Positions 27,601 to 40,800 of a DNA stretch of 64,000 nt are shown piece after piece (within the stretch, counting starts at the first letter, position 1; each line of letters starts with the position of its first letter). This stretch comes from Tomocerus qinae (lineage: Eukaryota > Arthropoda > Collembola > Entomobryomorpha > Tomoceridae): contig CM034549.1 of NCBI GenBank assembly GCA_020055645.1, forward strand, positions 27,921,930-27,985,929. Reading direction: 5' to 3'. Made by a program: the position numbers and the translations under genes. The notes under the pieces were generated by a model, which was not told where the DNA came from, did not search any database, and was given only the letters and a program-made list of their open reading frames with translations.

Positions 27601-30600
27601 TTTCATTTCCGTATATTTGTGGATGGAGGAGGAGGAGGGAGAGCTGAGTTGGCCACAGAATTTATATGATATTCTCTCCACGAACATTCATCAATATCTT
27701 AAACACATGTACTCATTACATCAAAGAAAGAGCTAGATAAAATCACCCTCACAACAGATTAGATACTCTCTTTTCTTCTTCATTAATCTTTCAGGATTCA
27801 TACATAGAAATGTAGTATCTTTACGAGTGCCCAAGATTACCCTCATTTCCTATACATTTCCGAAGGAATTTCCCAGCACTCACAATCATCACATAAAACC
27901 CTCAAATAACTTTCTTTTCGATACTCTGCAGTTTCTATGTTGGTTGAGACAGTCTCTCTCTCTCCACCATGGGACTTTTCACACACTCCAAATAAAAGTG
28001 TTATTCATGTTAGACAGCATAGCTATAATAGCTTACAAGTTAAACAAAACTTAGCTGCTTACTTACAAGTTGGACACTTTTGTTTTTTGACTTTGTTCAC
28101 AATGTCCACATAGGAATCAATGTGGAATAATCAAACTCAAATTGAATGGTGCTATTCCAGACATGAATAAGATGAAACGAGGAGTCCGGAAAACTACGCA
28201 GAAGTGATGAGTAGGCAAAAGAGAAACGTGAAAAGACATAAGGAAAGGTTAAATAGCCTAATGTAAAATCTAACGTGGATTCGATATCAAAGACCAACTG
28301 CGATGCTACACTCTACTTACTTAGTTAAAGTGGATTGCACTGCAAGTATCTATCTCCCATGTTAGTACCTTCCTTAATAACGTAAAGAGGAAAAGAACAT
28401 TACTATATACGGCCTTATAGGGCTGTAGCCTTTTGTAGAGTAAACGTAAATACAAGGTAAGTACGTATGAATAGGAGTCATTGTGAAACGTGATTGTGAT
28501 TAAAAATGAAAGAGTTCCTTCTCTACCCGACTACACTCAGAACCAAAGTAATAAGAGAAGTAGACGAGTACCTACACGCTGAGTGCAGATAAACTGCCTC
28601 CCTACTCCAGCCTACAACAGCACAGCTCGCCAATCTAATCCGAACAAAACCAAGAGATTCAAAATGAAAAGACTCACGGAGGAAAATGCTTCACCATTGT
28701 CATTTCAAATGAATAGCACAATTACCTAATATGCTATTACCACTTTGTAGTTCTGAGTAAGAATTAAGTCTTGCCCTTACAGACAACAATTTAAAAGTTG
28801 TGAAACGTGAATCAAACGTAATTCTTCCCTTTGTAGTAATTCTGATTTCTTATGTACATCTCTAATGATAATACCAATGCAATTACAATGTATTTTGTAC
28901 AATTAAATCGTTTATACTTTGAAATCAAAAGCTATGCGCATGAAAGTCCTTGGGTTGATGTATTACTATAAGCGTGCAAGGACATTTGGTATGAGATGAA
29001 TAGCAAATTAGTGACGGCTGTCTAGCATGTCCTCGATTCTGAATGAATTCATCAAAGGGTAGAACATTCTAGTACGTTAATATATGATATATCATATCAT
29101 TGCCTTTACGACAATACTTTGTATTCTGTTAGTAAATGGAGTGCGGTTATCAGATACTTTAAATGTAGTATAGTATTGAGGGAATGGGCAATTACATGAG
29201 TTAACAATGGCATGTGGCATGACATGGTGTCTTATTGAAAGACATTAGTATTGGAAGTAGGAAATCCATGTCAACATGATTTGACATTTACCTGACCAAG
29301 TGAAAGCAAAGCGGTCGAGCCTTGAGATCTGAATTTTCTAAAGAAAAGCAATTTGATGGGATTCTACAATATTTCCTGATAAGGAAAGGGCAGTAGTAAA
29401 TAGAGGTCGGAGATAGTAGCTCGATATGATAGGAGGTTGTTGTGAGATGTGAAGTGTTTTTTAGTCTCTAGGCACAGATACGTATAGATACATCAGAGAC
29501 CAAGGCTGATGCGTGGCTGAGTGTGGCTTTTCTTTTACAGTCACTCACTCAGTTTCCCTAAGAAGTAGTAGTACTATATATCTTTGAATTCCTTCCTGAA
29601 GTCCTCTCCAGCCTTATTTCCTTTTCTTGCAACTTTCAGAGTTACAATCACAATTTCTTTCTGGGTAACAGCCAGAAGAGAACGATATTTTTCCATCTCG
29701 TCTACTTCCTCTGCTTTTGACTTGGCTTTCACTTTAGTTACTTTCAACTGTAATGCTGACTGTGATCTAGAATCAGAATGTACGACCTGAGTGTCTAAGA
29801 TATACTTTTCTAGACAGCACATCATATCAACATATTGTTGCGGGTCCTGAAACCAGACTGGACTTTTGGGACTTCACATTTTAAGAAACATGCCCTAAGC
29901 ATACTTAAGTGAATTCTTTTAAGTACTACCATAAGTAAGGATGTTTGTACTTTTTCTGTGTATTGACTATTGCACATTCTCTAGTTGGTAGTCTTTGTAC
30001 ATGCTCTATTATATTTAGTGTTCTTTTTCAATGTAACTACGTATTTTGCTTTTAAGTTTCAAGTTAACAGGAGAGGTTAGATATCGAATTATATCCTACT
30101 ACTTCGGAAGCACAAAACAAAACCCTTCAGATCCTTCAGGATAAGAAATTCTATCCGTTCTACTGAAAAATAAACAAGTACCTAGCTTCTATGCCTATTA
30201 CAATAATACAAAAGTGTTTGAATTATTATATGCGATGAAATGCCAAAGGAGTTAAGGAAATTGGAGCCTTGTACTAAAGTATTGTATTTCATTTAGAGTA
30301 ACGACTGCATTATGTAAGTCCTTAAAAGTTATACAAGGAGTTAGGTACGACGACGTAAATGGTTGAGTGTACATAGAAAGGTTTCCTTTGTGTTCAAAAC
30401 GACCTGAATTTAGTTTGTGTTAAATGGGACAGGGACAGCGCAGTGCACTTGCCATGTCGTCAATGGCTCTGAGTGCCAAGTAAACTAACCTGAACTGTAG
30501 CAATTTTATTAACCGTTTCCACTTCCTTACTTTCTTTAACAGTTGCTCCAGAACATTTTATGCTATTTAATATGTATTTAATAAGTTATTGGGGGCTCCT

Positions 30601-33600
30601 GCATAAGTTGATAACAGTTGGCTCTTTGTAATTTCGCTAACAACGCTAACTACTATGGTATTTAAAACGTAGTCCACATTTGTAGTAAAAGTTTATAGGG
30701 AGGGAAGGTCGAAAGTCAGTAATTTGTATGCAAGGAGCCTGAAGATGATAGGAAGCGGAACGAACTCAACTTCTCTTCCCACGATGCAGGGAATGGCGGA
30801 AATAAACCAAAAATCTTAGTCTAACTGCTTTTGGATACAAAAAGTTAGTTCTACATAAACTTTTAGACGACTCTGCCACTTCTTTACGTCTAAACTACAC
30901 GGGTGACTAACTTGACTCCCGCTCCTACGTGGCTATACGCTTTCCGATAACTTGAGAATTTTCATTGGGGAAACTGGAGAAAGCCAAGTCAACATCAACT
31001 AACGAAACGTTGTAACTTTGTGTATTTACATATTCTACCCATAGTTAACTTACCCAAGACTGCTGTGCTTACTTTGCTGATTCTACATTAAATCATTATA
31101 CTTGCATCCACTTACACTTACTTCTCTAGTTACTCATGCTCTCCTTCTCTTCGACTCCATAAACGTTTAAAGATTAAGGAACGACAAATCTCACTAAATA
31201 TATTACTTTGAGCTTATCGAGGCATTCTTCTGGTAGAATTGTTTTAACTTCATGATTCAAAATTATGTCACGCTAGTAAATTCAAGAAATTCTAATTGAA
31301 TTCCTTTCAATCAAAATATTAATTGCATTAATTATGCTAATTAGGTAGGTATTTACTACATTTTCACAATACTAATTTTATTCTTAAGAAAATATTCCCT
31401 AATTTCAGCGGAGTAACTCGCTAAGCACTTAGTGCTTAGTCGCTGGTTTAAAGAGTTAAAGTCGCCCCCTCCTAAGTTTTGATAGGAGCATGAGCTGACG
31501 TTCTGTTGAGTAATTTCCGTCTTCCGGAATTCCCTAATGATTTGTTTTCCATTCAGTCTGGCTTTATAAAAAAAATTGCTGCTAGAGAAAAAGGTCCGCA
31601 TGGTGGGGCGGAGTTTTAATATGAATAGAGATTGCCCTAGCGGAATATTGATATATAGTATAGGGCAGATAAAAGGAAAGTGCATGTATAGTTGGTGTGT
31701 GTGATGGTTGTATAAAATAGGTTATCCATCTGTGTACACAATGCGAACAGTTTGAGTCAGAGTTGGATTTAGAGTGGATGGAAGGAGAAACAATAATTGA
31801 GTGAGACTGATTGTAAGAGAGAAGATTGAAGAGAGGGAGGCAGGGCATATAGGCGTCGGGACGGAGTCTAAAGTCTAGGACTGAAATGAACCCACAGAAA
31901 TGAGTTAAGTCAAGTCAAATCAATTTGGGTCTTCCTGAGGCTATGCACAGCACAGGCTTGAGTTGGTTGACTGTCTAGACCCCAAGTTGAGTTGACTTTG
32001 CTTTATTTCTTGACTTGGTTACGTTAAGTTACATAAAATACACTTATGTACTCAAGTTGCACAACGAGATAAATGGTTCGTCTCTCGATTCTCTTCTGTT
32101 GTGGATACAATCCCAGGTATCGTATAGGCATAATATAGTGTATGCTCCATTTATGCAAGCGATGTAGGTCACAGTCACAGAAGTATGGTTGCTCTACATA
32201 GTAGCAAAGTTCTTATGAGAGAGAATCTAGAATTCCATTTCACTCCATCTCACTCAATTGGATTGAATCATGTTTCCCACTCGCTCCTTCCTACTTTTTC
32301 CTTAAATTCACTTCGCTTTAGCAATTATCTACTTTGCTCTAAGGTAAAGATAGTCTTTCTCCTTTCAGATTAGCTTTGACTTTATTTTCTTTTGCTTTCA
32401 CCTCCGCTTTCACGTTCAGAAACCTACAGAGCACCTAAATTGCCATTACTTCCATTAGGTATCTTTGAGAGCGAGACCCTTTTTGGAATTTTATACCTAC
32501 TCGTAACACTCTACTTCCGCATCCACTTCTTCCCACATTATTTCCATGAAGACGGAATCATGACGTGACACGGGGCAAAGGATTCAATTTGTAGTTTGCC
32601 TAGATAAGGTATCCACTCCTCTCTACCCAAATGACAAAGTCGAACATGACACAAGGAGGAAATTGGATTTTTCTCTAATTAATTATAGTTGTCAGCCTTT
32701 CAAGTGTAGAGCACACCTTTTAGTAGTAGTTCCAAGAAAAAAGCTCAAAGACATTCCAGTTGAAACTTGAAGCACGCATAAAATTAATCTTATCGATATT
32801 TCAGACCCGCTTCACCCCAGAAGAAGTTCAAACAATTCAACATATTAAAATTACACTCCCACGTACAAGAACATTCGATACACAAAAGATTGATACTTAG
32901 CAAGTAATAATAATCGTTATTTCTTCTCCGCTATTCATATCGATCTGATAGCGTAAGTTGATCCGAGTGAGAACTTATCATGTTTGTTTTTGTTTTCGCA
33001 TCTCCCATATCAAGTGGCAATGCATCTGTTTGTTCAACTGGATGTCTATCTATGAGATTAGCCCACGTGCTGAAAGCATTAGACTATAGAACTGATACGA
33101 TTAATTTTTATCTTTCTAGTTTTTGTTCTTTTTGTATTTGAGAGCGTAAAAGGGAGTTGATGTTGCTCTTACGGCAAGTAATTGCATCTCGCCGCAATTA
33201 GATCCGTTCCAATTACAGTGTCACTTCAACCTCAGCCCTATAAGTCAAGCTATGAACCTCGCATGAACAAAAAGGATCAAACTAAATACATAACCTACTC
33301 TTAAATTGAGCAAAACTTTCTCCACTTTAAGTATTTATGTACACACTACATATAGGTACGGACATGTTATATGTACACATATGAATAGCGAACCAAGAAC
33401 ACTTCTGCCAACACACACTCAGTCTACGGGGCTACTTATCTGTACTTTATTGAAGAGACTACACATACAATCACTCACAGAGTAAACACATAGCTTCCTA
33501 GCAAATATCCGTAAAGCTAGTTCTATCTGTCTCTCAACTACCTACTCTATATATGATAAGAAACTTCCAAAAGAGTAGTCTTACTCTCCACTCACTACAC

Positions 33601-36600
33601 AATTCATTCAACTGAAAAGTTAGTTTAGCTTTCTCACAGAGAGGAGCAATATGAGAGAAAGAACAGGAGAGAGCATAAAGCAGAAAGCGTGAGAATAGTT
33701 GGAAACGAATGGAAACCCATTGCCAATTCAAAAGGACTAAAAGTTTGTCAAAGCTTTATCAAAGACTATCCAGGCGGAATATAAAAGCGAAGAGTGGCGG
33801 AGTCAATCTCGCTCTAACTCCCCACATTGTGCTATCTTGATATATGGCATTCTCCACACTACTTCCTATACATACTACTCTCTATACTACACTATTGTTG
33901 TTTACACACATATATATACGTGTACAACTCTTATCATAAAGGATACAATACTTCCTACATATTGAAGCATAAAAGAAAATTTACCTAGGCATACTTTCTA
34001 CCACTTTCACATAAACCTACCTAGATAGTTGCTTTATTTTCCCTTAAGTACCCGTCCACATGTCTCATCCTGTCTCTTCATTCTATTTGCACAGCGCAAA
34101 TTCATTGTTCACTAAATATACTTCATATTCTCCCTCAGACAAAATATATCACTTTCCACAAGACTTTATTTTTCATCACAGACTGTCACTCCTTGCGTGT
34201 CTTAATCCACTTTACAAATATGCTTCCATAAAGTAGGTACAACATTATTGCCCCTTATATACTGCTATGTCCTTCAGAAAACCAATTGCACTAATTGAAA
34301 CTTAGGCATTATATTTAATGAGTTACCATCATTGCATAGGCATTTAGAGCAATTAATTTCATAGGGAACTCCATATTAGTTTGACATTCTAGTTTTCTAT
34401 TGGCTTTTGTAATTATGTGATCAATCTTGTGTGTAATTTTTATATGGTAGTCTACGGTGTGATGGGAGCAGGCGAAATATTTCATGGAACCATAGGACTG
34501 CAATGCATCTTATATGAAATGAAAATTTAATACGAATCAATTTAGAGGTTAAAGATTAACCATGCCGTGAATATCAATTACTAGGTTGAGCGGACTTGTA
34601 CTTTTGTATTCTGTTTCATGACAAACACGTAGGTGGAAGGATAGACGTGAAGATGTGAGATAGAGTCAGATTTGAAGGGACACGATGCCATAAAGTCAAT
34701 AGAGAGATTGAGTTAGTTACTTTGTTAGGAGTGTTTTGTGTTGCTCCATTCGAACAGAGAGTCCGTATCCTGTCCACAAATCTCGTATCGCTTTCGCCAT
34801 TGATTTCCCCTCCATTGTGCCGGCTGTGTGCTCTTCTTGACTCATCCGTCTGTAAAATACAAATTCCCCGTTCAAATCCACTTTAAATGTATAGGTAGTA
34901 GTACATAGTGCCTGTATGGTTAGTACAGATCTGTTATTTATAAGTCTGAAAGTCAACATAGCTGTATTGCCTTGATAGAATGGTACTAAACACTAAGCCA
35001 TGTAACAATCCTGTTCATCCTTAGATTACTTCTGTACCTAACGTCACATTGAGGTGATATGGAAAAGCCTATCACAGATGACATCTTGACGTCGACATCA
35101 TTAGCACTAATGAGACTGCTGTAGTCAACTGCATCACCATGCTCATCATGATACTCTGTAGGAAGTTTACATGAAGGAACCAAAGCTACCACAAAACAAA
35201 GCTTAGAACAATCTATCTTTTGTCTCTCCACTGACTTCCTCCTCTTCTCAATGATCAAAACATGCTTATGAATATGTATACTGTTCATTAAATACTAAAG
35301 CTAAATTACTTAGCCTTACTTACGTCTACACTGATACTTCATTACTCCTTCTGTCCTAATCATAAATTCATGATTGTAAACAGTTCTTGAAACATTGTCA
35401 GGCACACCAAATAGCAAATACCGCAAATTAATTTTCTGTCTATTCGAAAATTACATGAGAATTGGTGAATAAATTCTGATGATTGCCAAAATAAGTAAGA
35501 CTTACTTGAGATTGTGTCGAATATTGTCTGCGCTGATTTGACCGACAATTTTTCTGAAGGAGATATCGTTGTTTTCATGATCATGATCACGTTCATGATT
35601 TGAAGAGGACCAAAATCCAGAGGAAGATCCGAGGCTGGAAGAATGTTTGGAATGCCTCGGAGTCACACTCAGGCTGTTATCTCTCACTCCAATGGCAAAG
35701 CCAGCTATAAATCCGACTAACAAGACCCCGGCTGAAAGGCCAAAGAGCTGTGCCTTTGAAATCCAACCAAACCAACAACAGTCATCGTCAACTTCACTTT
35801 ATGCATATACTTACTATGAAACTCAATATGGCAATTTCAAAGACTTTCTTTAGTTGTCTCTTTTGATCCACAGTGGAAGTCAACCATATGATCTAGAAAA
35901 GTCTTTTTATTGGAAATACAATAATACCATAATACAGTTGATCTCAACTACTTTACTACACACAAACTTAAGAATACCATACACTCTACTTATTTCTTGA
36001 AATGTTGACATAATGACACTCTTCCTTTCTTTTCCGTTTAGCCAATACTCATGTATAATACTATTCCCTATATTAAAGAAATGCTAGAGTAGTAAATGTT
36101 TTTTGTATTTAGAGGCAGTACTAGAAATAATATCAAGAAATGTTCTCCGAACTTGCTTTCCTCTCTTCATTGTACAGAAAAGGTAATAAGCATGCAATTT
36201 GTATTTTACCCTTACTTATATTTACGTCTTGCTTTCGGTTTGCTTATTGCTTGCTATTCGTTATCTGTATTGCCCGAGCCAACTCATATCATAACCATAA
36301 CTGTAAATGATTGTGCATGCAAATTCTCCCTCTTCACTTTATAAGACTAGACACAGATACGTAGTCCACATTATGCCTCTGAGGTATATTCATATCACTA
36401 CTAAATACGAATAGAAATATGATGAGATTCTACTACTTAGTTAAGCCAAGTCACAATGTATGCTTGAATGCAAATGTAAGTTATGTTTATGTTTAGCTAA
36501 GGTACCTACATACATATTACGAATGGCTAGTATGACTACTAAGGTATATTTAACGACCACAGTTAAGGGGGAACATTGCTCCCGACTTTCTAACGCACCC

Positions 36601-37831
36601 AAACTCAAAGAACCTCAACCCAAATGCTTTCGCATTTGAATCCTCAATGTACCAACCAACTGCATTTCTCAAACTCATTTCCCTTGTTCCCACTCCCATA
36701 AATACGTAGCTAAGGCTCTTTATACTTCTATACTAAGTCAGGCCATTATATTTAAACATTGACATGAATCCATTTGTTTACGTCTAGAAACATCTCTTTG
36801 ATAAATGTGTTGTTGTTGCTTCTGCTATTAGAGATTGGCAAATGTAAACATACTATCATCATTTTCAACGCATTACAAAAATTCTACTATACTCATCTGC
36901 TCCATCAAAAGATAAAATATGTACTAATATTTACAGCCTACAGCAGTGCAGTTATTTCTTCAAAAGGCTTCATAAAAAGAAAATATTAATACAGATAATG
37001 AAATGCAGTTTAAGATTACCAAGTTAATGCAATATTCACAGATATTGCATCTGTTTATTGGGAATTCTCATCTTGGGCACTATAAGCAGATAGGCATTAG
37101 AAATCGCTTCCAAATAGGAATATTTTATTTCGCTGTCTGTCTTGTCTTTTGAAACATGCCAAGGTAAATAGAAAACAGATCTAGGAAAAATAACTGCAAA
37201 GTTGCATTTTTGTATTGGCTTATTTTAGCTGGCTTTCAATCTGCATGCTGTAAGAGGATGTAATATATGTTCTTTCAGTATAAACAGAATATAGAATTGG
37301 TTTAATAAATTCAAGGAGCCAGTCTTCGTTACATCCTTTTTCTTTGATGTATAATATTATTTTGGAATTTGGAGGAGAAGGGGAAGGAAGGAAAATCAAT
37401 ACATTTCACTCAGATGTCTACTTTTCTATGCATAGTACATGGAATATGTATGTAGCTAACAGCTTTACCCTGTACAACCCGAGAAATGTCTATCTATATT
37501 TAGATGTTTATCCCAAGATCTAGGATAGATGCTATCAACCAACTACTATCTCACTCCAGCGCTATATCGAATTAGAATTGAACATCTGAATAGCATTTCT
37601 TTATACTTTCTCCTTGATGGATGTTTTCCGTGTTCTTTTCATTATCATGTTCTCTCGGCTCCTGAGCGGAGATGCACTCATCGAGATGTTCGGTTGAGGA
37701 AATGTTGCAGAGTTCGGCGTCTCGTTGCCGCCTCCGTGTTCAGGATTCTCTTCCAGTGTTAACTGCTCCTCCATCGTGATCTCCGTCTCATCATCGTAGT
37801 CCCAACGCTTATATTCTTTCTTCCCCATCAT
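12682..37831 (-). CDS. Catalytically inactive NAALADase / transferrin-receptor family protein (NAALADL2-like), complete, 14 coding exons
   Basis: Predicted 902-aa type II membrane glycoprotein. Coding exons: 37831-37607, 35747-35506, 34849-34721, 26272-26136, 25107-24986, 24647-24513, 21513-21446, 20506-20339, 20115-19917, 17273-16995, 15356-15263, 15024-14875, 13818-13692, 13315-12682; all junctions keep frame (2709 nt). Domains: acidic cytoplasmic tail 1-75; membrane segment about 76-96; PA-type domain about 200-353; M28 peptidase-like domain (GWRPRRSILFVSWD at 448-461); transferrin-receptor dimerisation domain (HRIVNDKLLELERAF at 697-711). Against glutamate carboxypeptidase II, H377, E424, E425, D453 and H553 are replaced by S416, N463, L464, S492 and Q576; only D387 (D426) remains, so zinc binding and peptidase activity should be lost. 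The last exon carries a Ser/Lys-rich insertion at about 774-865. Start: first of two adjacent ATGs, with an in-frame TAA just upstream. A 3' splice site at about 37842 implies leader exon(s) further right. An orthologue of NAALADL2 is likely, but any other inactive family member is possible. Confidence 0.9.
17274..19916 (-). other. Intron 9 of the NAALADL2-like gene (2.6 kb)
   Basis: Bounded by the donor CAG/GTGAGT at 19916 and an acceptor ending GGAGCAG before 17273. Apart from the minisatellite and a purine-rich stretch near 18870-18915, I see nothing supported in it. Open frames here on either strand are not coding-like. Confidence 0.6.
17848..17923. repeat. Short minisatellite, about three units
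   Basis: Three imperfect head-to-tail copies of a unit of about 25 bases with core CCTGGTCCCCTATCCATAAT lie between coding exons 9 and 10 of the NAALADL2-like gene. The second copy has a C-to-T change in the core and the third is altered at its end. It looks like simple tandem duplication with no coding content. Confidence 0.7.
21514..24512 (-). other. Intron 6 of the NAALADL2-like gene (3.0 kb)
   Basis: Runs from the donor CAA/GTAAGT after coding exon 6 to the acceptor TTCCATAG before coding exon 7. It holds only A+T-rich sequence with a short GA run near 22303. No coding or RNA gene was recognised. Alignment to family members across this junction is loose, so a small missed exon is possible. 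Confidence 0.55.
24730..24760. other. Perfect 11-bp stem-loop in intron 5 of the NAALADL2-like gene
   Basis: GACAACTTCCC at 24730-24740 and its exact reverse complement GGGAAGTTGTC at 24750-24760 enclose a 9-base loop. The stem is too short for a typical animal pre-miRNA, and pairing does not continue cleanly outward. It could be a structural element, a degenerate mobile-element end, or chance. Confidence 0.6.
27307..27326. repeat. 20-bp perfect palindrome
   Basis: ACGTAAATACGTATTTACGT reads identically on both strands. It lies in intron 3 of the NAALADL2-like gene. No role is apparent. It could bind a dimeric protein or form a cruciform, but in A+T-rich DNA it may be chance. Confidence 0.8.
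29574..29846 (-). other. Coding-like segment, 90 codons, helical; possibly a sorting-nexin BAR fragment
   Basis: A minus-strand open segment begins at a good acceptor (GGTTTCAG) and ends with TAG. It encodes DPQQYVDMMCCLEKYILDTQ and then a charged, heptad-like stretch with KVTKVKAKSKAEEVDEMEK, ending FRKEFKDI. Its composition suggests long amphipathic helices. From memory the order of residues loosely recalls the BAR region of SNX5/SNX6-type sorting nexins, but I cannot confirm this. It lies inside intron 3 of the NAALADL2-like gene on the same strand. Its phase does not fit splicing to that gene's exon 3, which would give an early stop. It may be a terminal exon of an unseen gene, a retrocopied fragment, or chance. 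Confidence 0.3.
31421..31439. repeat. 19-bp palindrome with one central base
   Basis: CTAAGCACT and its reverse complement AGTGCTTAG are separated by a single T. Intronic, with no evident function. Confidence 0.75.
35748..37606 (-). other. Intron 1 of the NAALADL2-like gene (1.9 kb)
   Basis: Separates the cytoplasmic-tail exon from the membrane-segment exon. Its donor (GAGAAA/GTATAA) is weak, so the exact end of exon 1 is the least certain junction of this gene. Nothing else is supported inside it. Confidence 0.5.
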
Positions 37832-40800
37832 TCTTATTTATCTGAAAGTGATACAACGAATATATTCAGTTACCCAAAACATCCAACACAACTTTATCTT
37901 TACCTGTCTACTATATTCAGACATTCACCCATTTGTAAAACACCCCAACAATGAAATTAGGAAGATAATCACAATCAATCCAAGATAAGTACTATCATTT
38001 TTTACTTGCGTAAAAATACATTCTTAAAGGATACAGATAAATGACTGTGCATAAAAAACTTTAATGAACACTATGCAATTTTGGTCTAAATGCTTGCTTC
38101 GTTTATACCGTTGCATTTTGTATTGCAACATCCTGAAGGGAATCTTAATTTAAGGCCGTGTATTAATTATTTCACAAAATAAAGAACGTATTGAGAATAA
38201 TTTAGATACGGATATATGCTGGTCAAGATATGCCGATACTAACTACTCTATACATAATATGGTATTTTAGTAATCGCAAGGGAGAGTGACACCATTGCTC
38301 TAAATGACGAATACTGAATACTAATAAATAACATTGTGATAATGGTATCAGTGAAGCCAATAAGCACTAATGAGTGTTAGCTTTTAGCTATTTAGGTTTT
38401 CTCAAATCCAAAAAGTCTGATGATTTATTTTAATAGGCCAATTCACCATTGCAATTGTGGCATTAACAAACATTTGGAAGTTTTTTTTGTATCAATGCAG
38501 TGCAGTGTAACAAAAGAGTACTTACTAATAGGCAGTCATTTGTTTCTGTGGTGGTAGCTCTAGTGAATGTATTTTTTCTTATAAATCTAAGAAAGCTTGA
38601 GTCTGAGTTCTATGGCTGTATTTTGTGTAGTGGGATGATATGCATAAAATTTCTTAGAACAGCTCTATTATTTGTATACCTTGTTTCTTATATGGTATAA
38701 GTAGGTATGTGATATAAATAATGGGTAATATATGCCATTTCTGTATGCGTTCACATCTGTATTCCATAAGCAAGCGTATCCATAGCCAAAGGATAATATA
38801 AAAAAGAAGCAGAGTCTGAGAATGGCACTTTGGAACTATAAAACATTCAAAATCTTGAGCGTCGGCAGAAAATCCTAAGAATATTTAAAGCGGAGCCACA
38901 GCAAAAGCGCAAATTTAGACAGAAGAAAGAGAAAGTAAAGAAATATTTCTTTGCCTTTCTTCTCCTTTCTTTGTTTAAATGTCGGGTTAACATAAAAAAG
39001 AAAGTTAAATAGTCTATAAACACAATAGTATAGTCATTGAAGGGAGAAGAGAGTCTAGAATGAGTAGATTTATTTGTTTGCGTACGCTCCAGAAAGATAG
39101 ATAACTTGTACTAGTGTACTAGTGAGGGAGCTGATGAAGAGAGCTGGAGAACCTGCTAAATGGATTGACGGCTTAGTTTTAAGTCGAGACAGAGAGTGAG
39201 ATTAAAGCATACGACTTTGCCTTTCTGTTTAGCAATTCGTAGGGAAATCGCCTCGAGGGCTTACTTCTTTCCTCCTGATTCCCTTTCAATGATTGTCATT
39301 GTGTCTGAACGAGGAAACACAAAAATGCTAACAGCAAGAAGTAAAAGCCAAGAGCACTAGCGGAAGTAGATTTCCTTGTGTCATTTTTCTGGGGAGAGGG
39401 AGTCGAGGCCATTTATCACTTGAATGCTAACAACAAGTCAATTTGGTGGGGCGTATAAATAAAAGTTGTCGATGTACCCTAAGGGGCACATTGGCCAGAA
39501 TCCTACATCCTCATACATAAGGTTACCACACACCATATCACCTTAGGTACTTATCGTTAGCTAAAGCATCTATATAATGGCATACCATATCGCACCTCCC
39601 CGAACTTTCTTCACTTTCTGCATTGTTGCAATATTCCATCCAAATTCTACTATAACGCCGAACAGTTACGCTTATACACATAGGTCCCTACAGATTACCG
39701 TAAAATCCACAGAAAATGAATTTTCACTCTTTTTCCACAAGAAGCAAAGACCAGCTTCCTAAAAACGCACACTTGTCAATTTTCCTACGAAATGGCATTT
39801 GGCAAGAGAATTGCCAAAATTTCTCTCTAATATTTCCTTCCTCTAAAAAATAAGACTGAAATAATTTTTGTTTCTCTTTGGATAAAATGTGAATGAATTT
39901 TCTGTGTTGTAACTTATCTCTTTGTATAATGTTGCTATTGAGTATCGAAGATCGGGCACGAGTGGTTTGATTTATTTGGGGTCATTTCACTCACTTATTT
40001 GAGTTCATTAAAGAGAAGAATGAGAAGAGAGTTGAGTAAAGGTTAAGAAATGGCGGAAAGGAAGGAAGGCTTTAGTCTCTGAAGATTAAATCTCTTGGAT
40101 TTCGAATGAGACTATTTCTCATCACGTACTCGAACTAAGTATGTAGCAAGGAAACGCGAGTGGACTAGATACGAGATACACTACTAGTACTTACGTTCGC
40201 TGTTCTAAGTGCGGAGTCTACTAAGCTGGGTGAACGTGTGACTTATAATGTATCAAGAGGAGAGAAGGAAGTGGAATGCTTCTTTGCCACTTCTTCGTCT
40301 AGTCTAGTGTCTATTAGGTTCCAGCTGAAGATCAGCTTGCGAGCATCGCTTTTGCTGTGTTTGCTTTCTGTTTGTTTGGCTCTATTCCAGACTAACAATA
40401 GCCCTCCGGTCAGAAAATTACAGCTTCGTCCAATATTTAAACATCCAGATTGCCATTCAGTGTCTTTCATAATGGGAAAACTCTGCGACACAACGACTCG
40501 TTTCGATTACTATCTACGGCTTCTTTTATAGGGGACCTAACAGTTCTGAGTTTCTAGAATGAAGAGATAAATGCTGAATGTATGTAAAATAATGTACTGC
40601 CAATCCTATTACCATTACATGCTTATTACAGTGCCAATTGTACTACTTCACAGAAATATGATGCAAAAAATAATGCAGAAATTGCAAGAAACTTTATTCT
40701 TTTTTAGGTTAATCCTAGCTACTTACGTTATTATAGCACCCATCAATTACCTGAATGGAAGAATGGCACTTATATACAGAATTAGAACTTATTCTCCGTA

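Larger units (their letters stand above)
26273..34720 (-). other. Intron 3 of the NAALADL2-like gene (8.4 kb)
   Basis: Largest intron, joining the AGT-motif exon (EEHTAGT) to the first PA-domain exon. The splice keeps phase 2 and gives a continuous family alignment, so no exon is missing. It contains the coding-like segment at 29574-29846 and two perfect palindromes, at 27307-27326 and 31421-31439. I see no other supported feature. Confidence 0.6.

Noticed and set aside
31900..31990. Scattered AAGTC / AACTC pentamer runs, also seen near 16430 and 24230
   Set aside because: Short, degenerate and dispersed; not enough to call a satellite or a regulatory array.
34986..35288. Open frame of 100 codons on the minus strand between exons 2 and 3 of the NAALADL2-like gene
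   Set aside because: The family alignment runs straight from exon 2 (ISADNIRHNLK) into exon 3 (RMSQEEHTAGT) with matching phase. Inserting this segment breaks phase and alignment.
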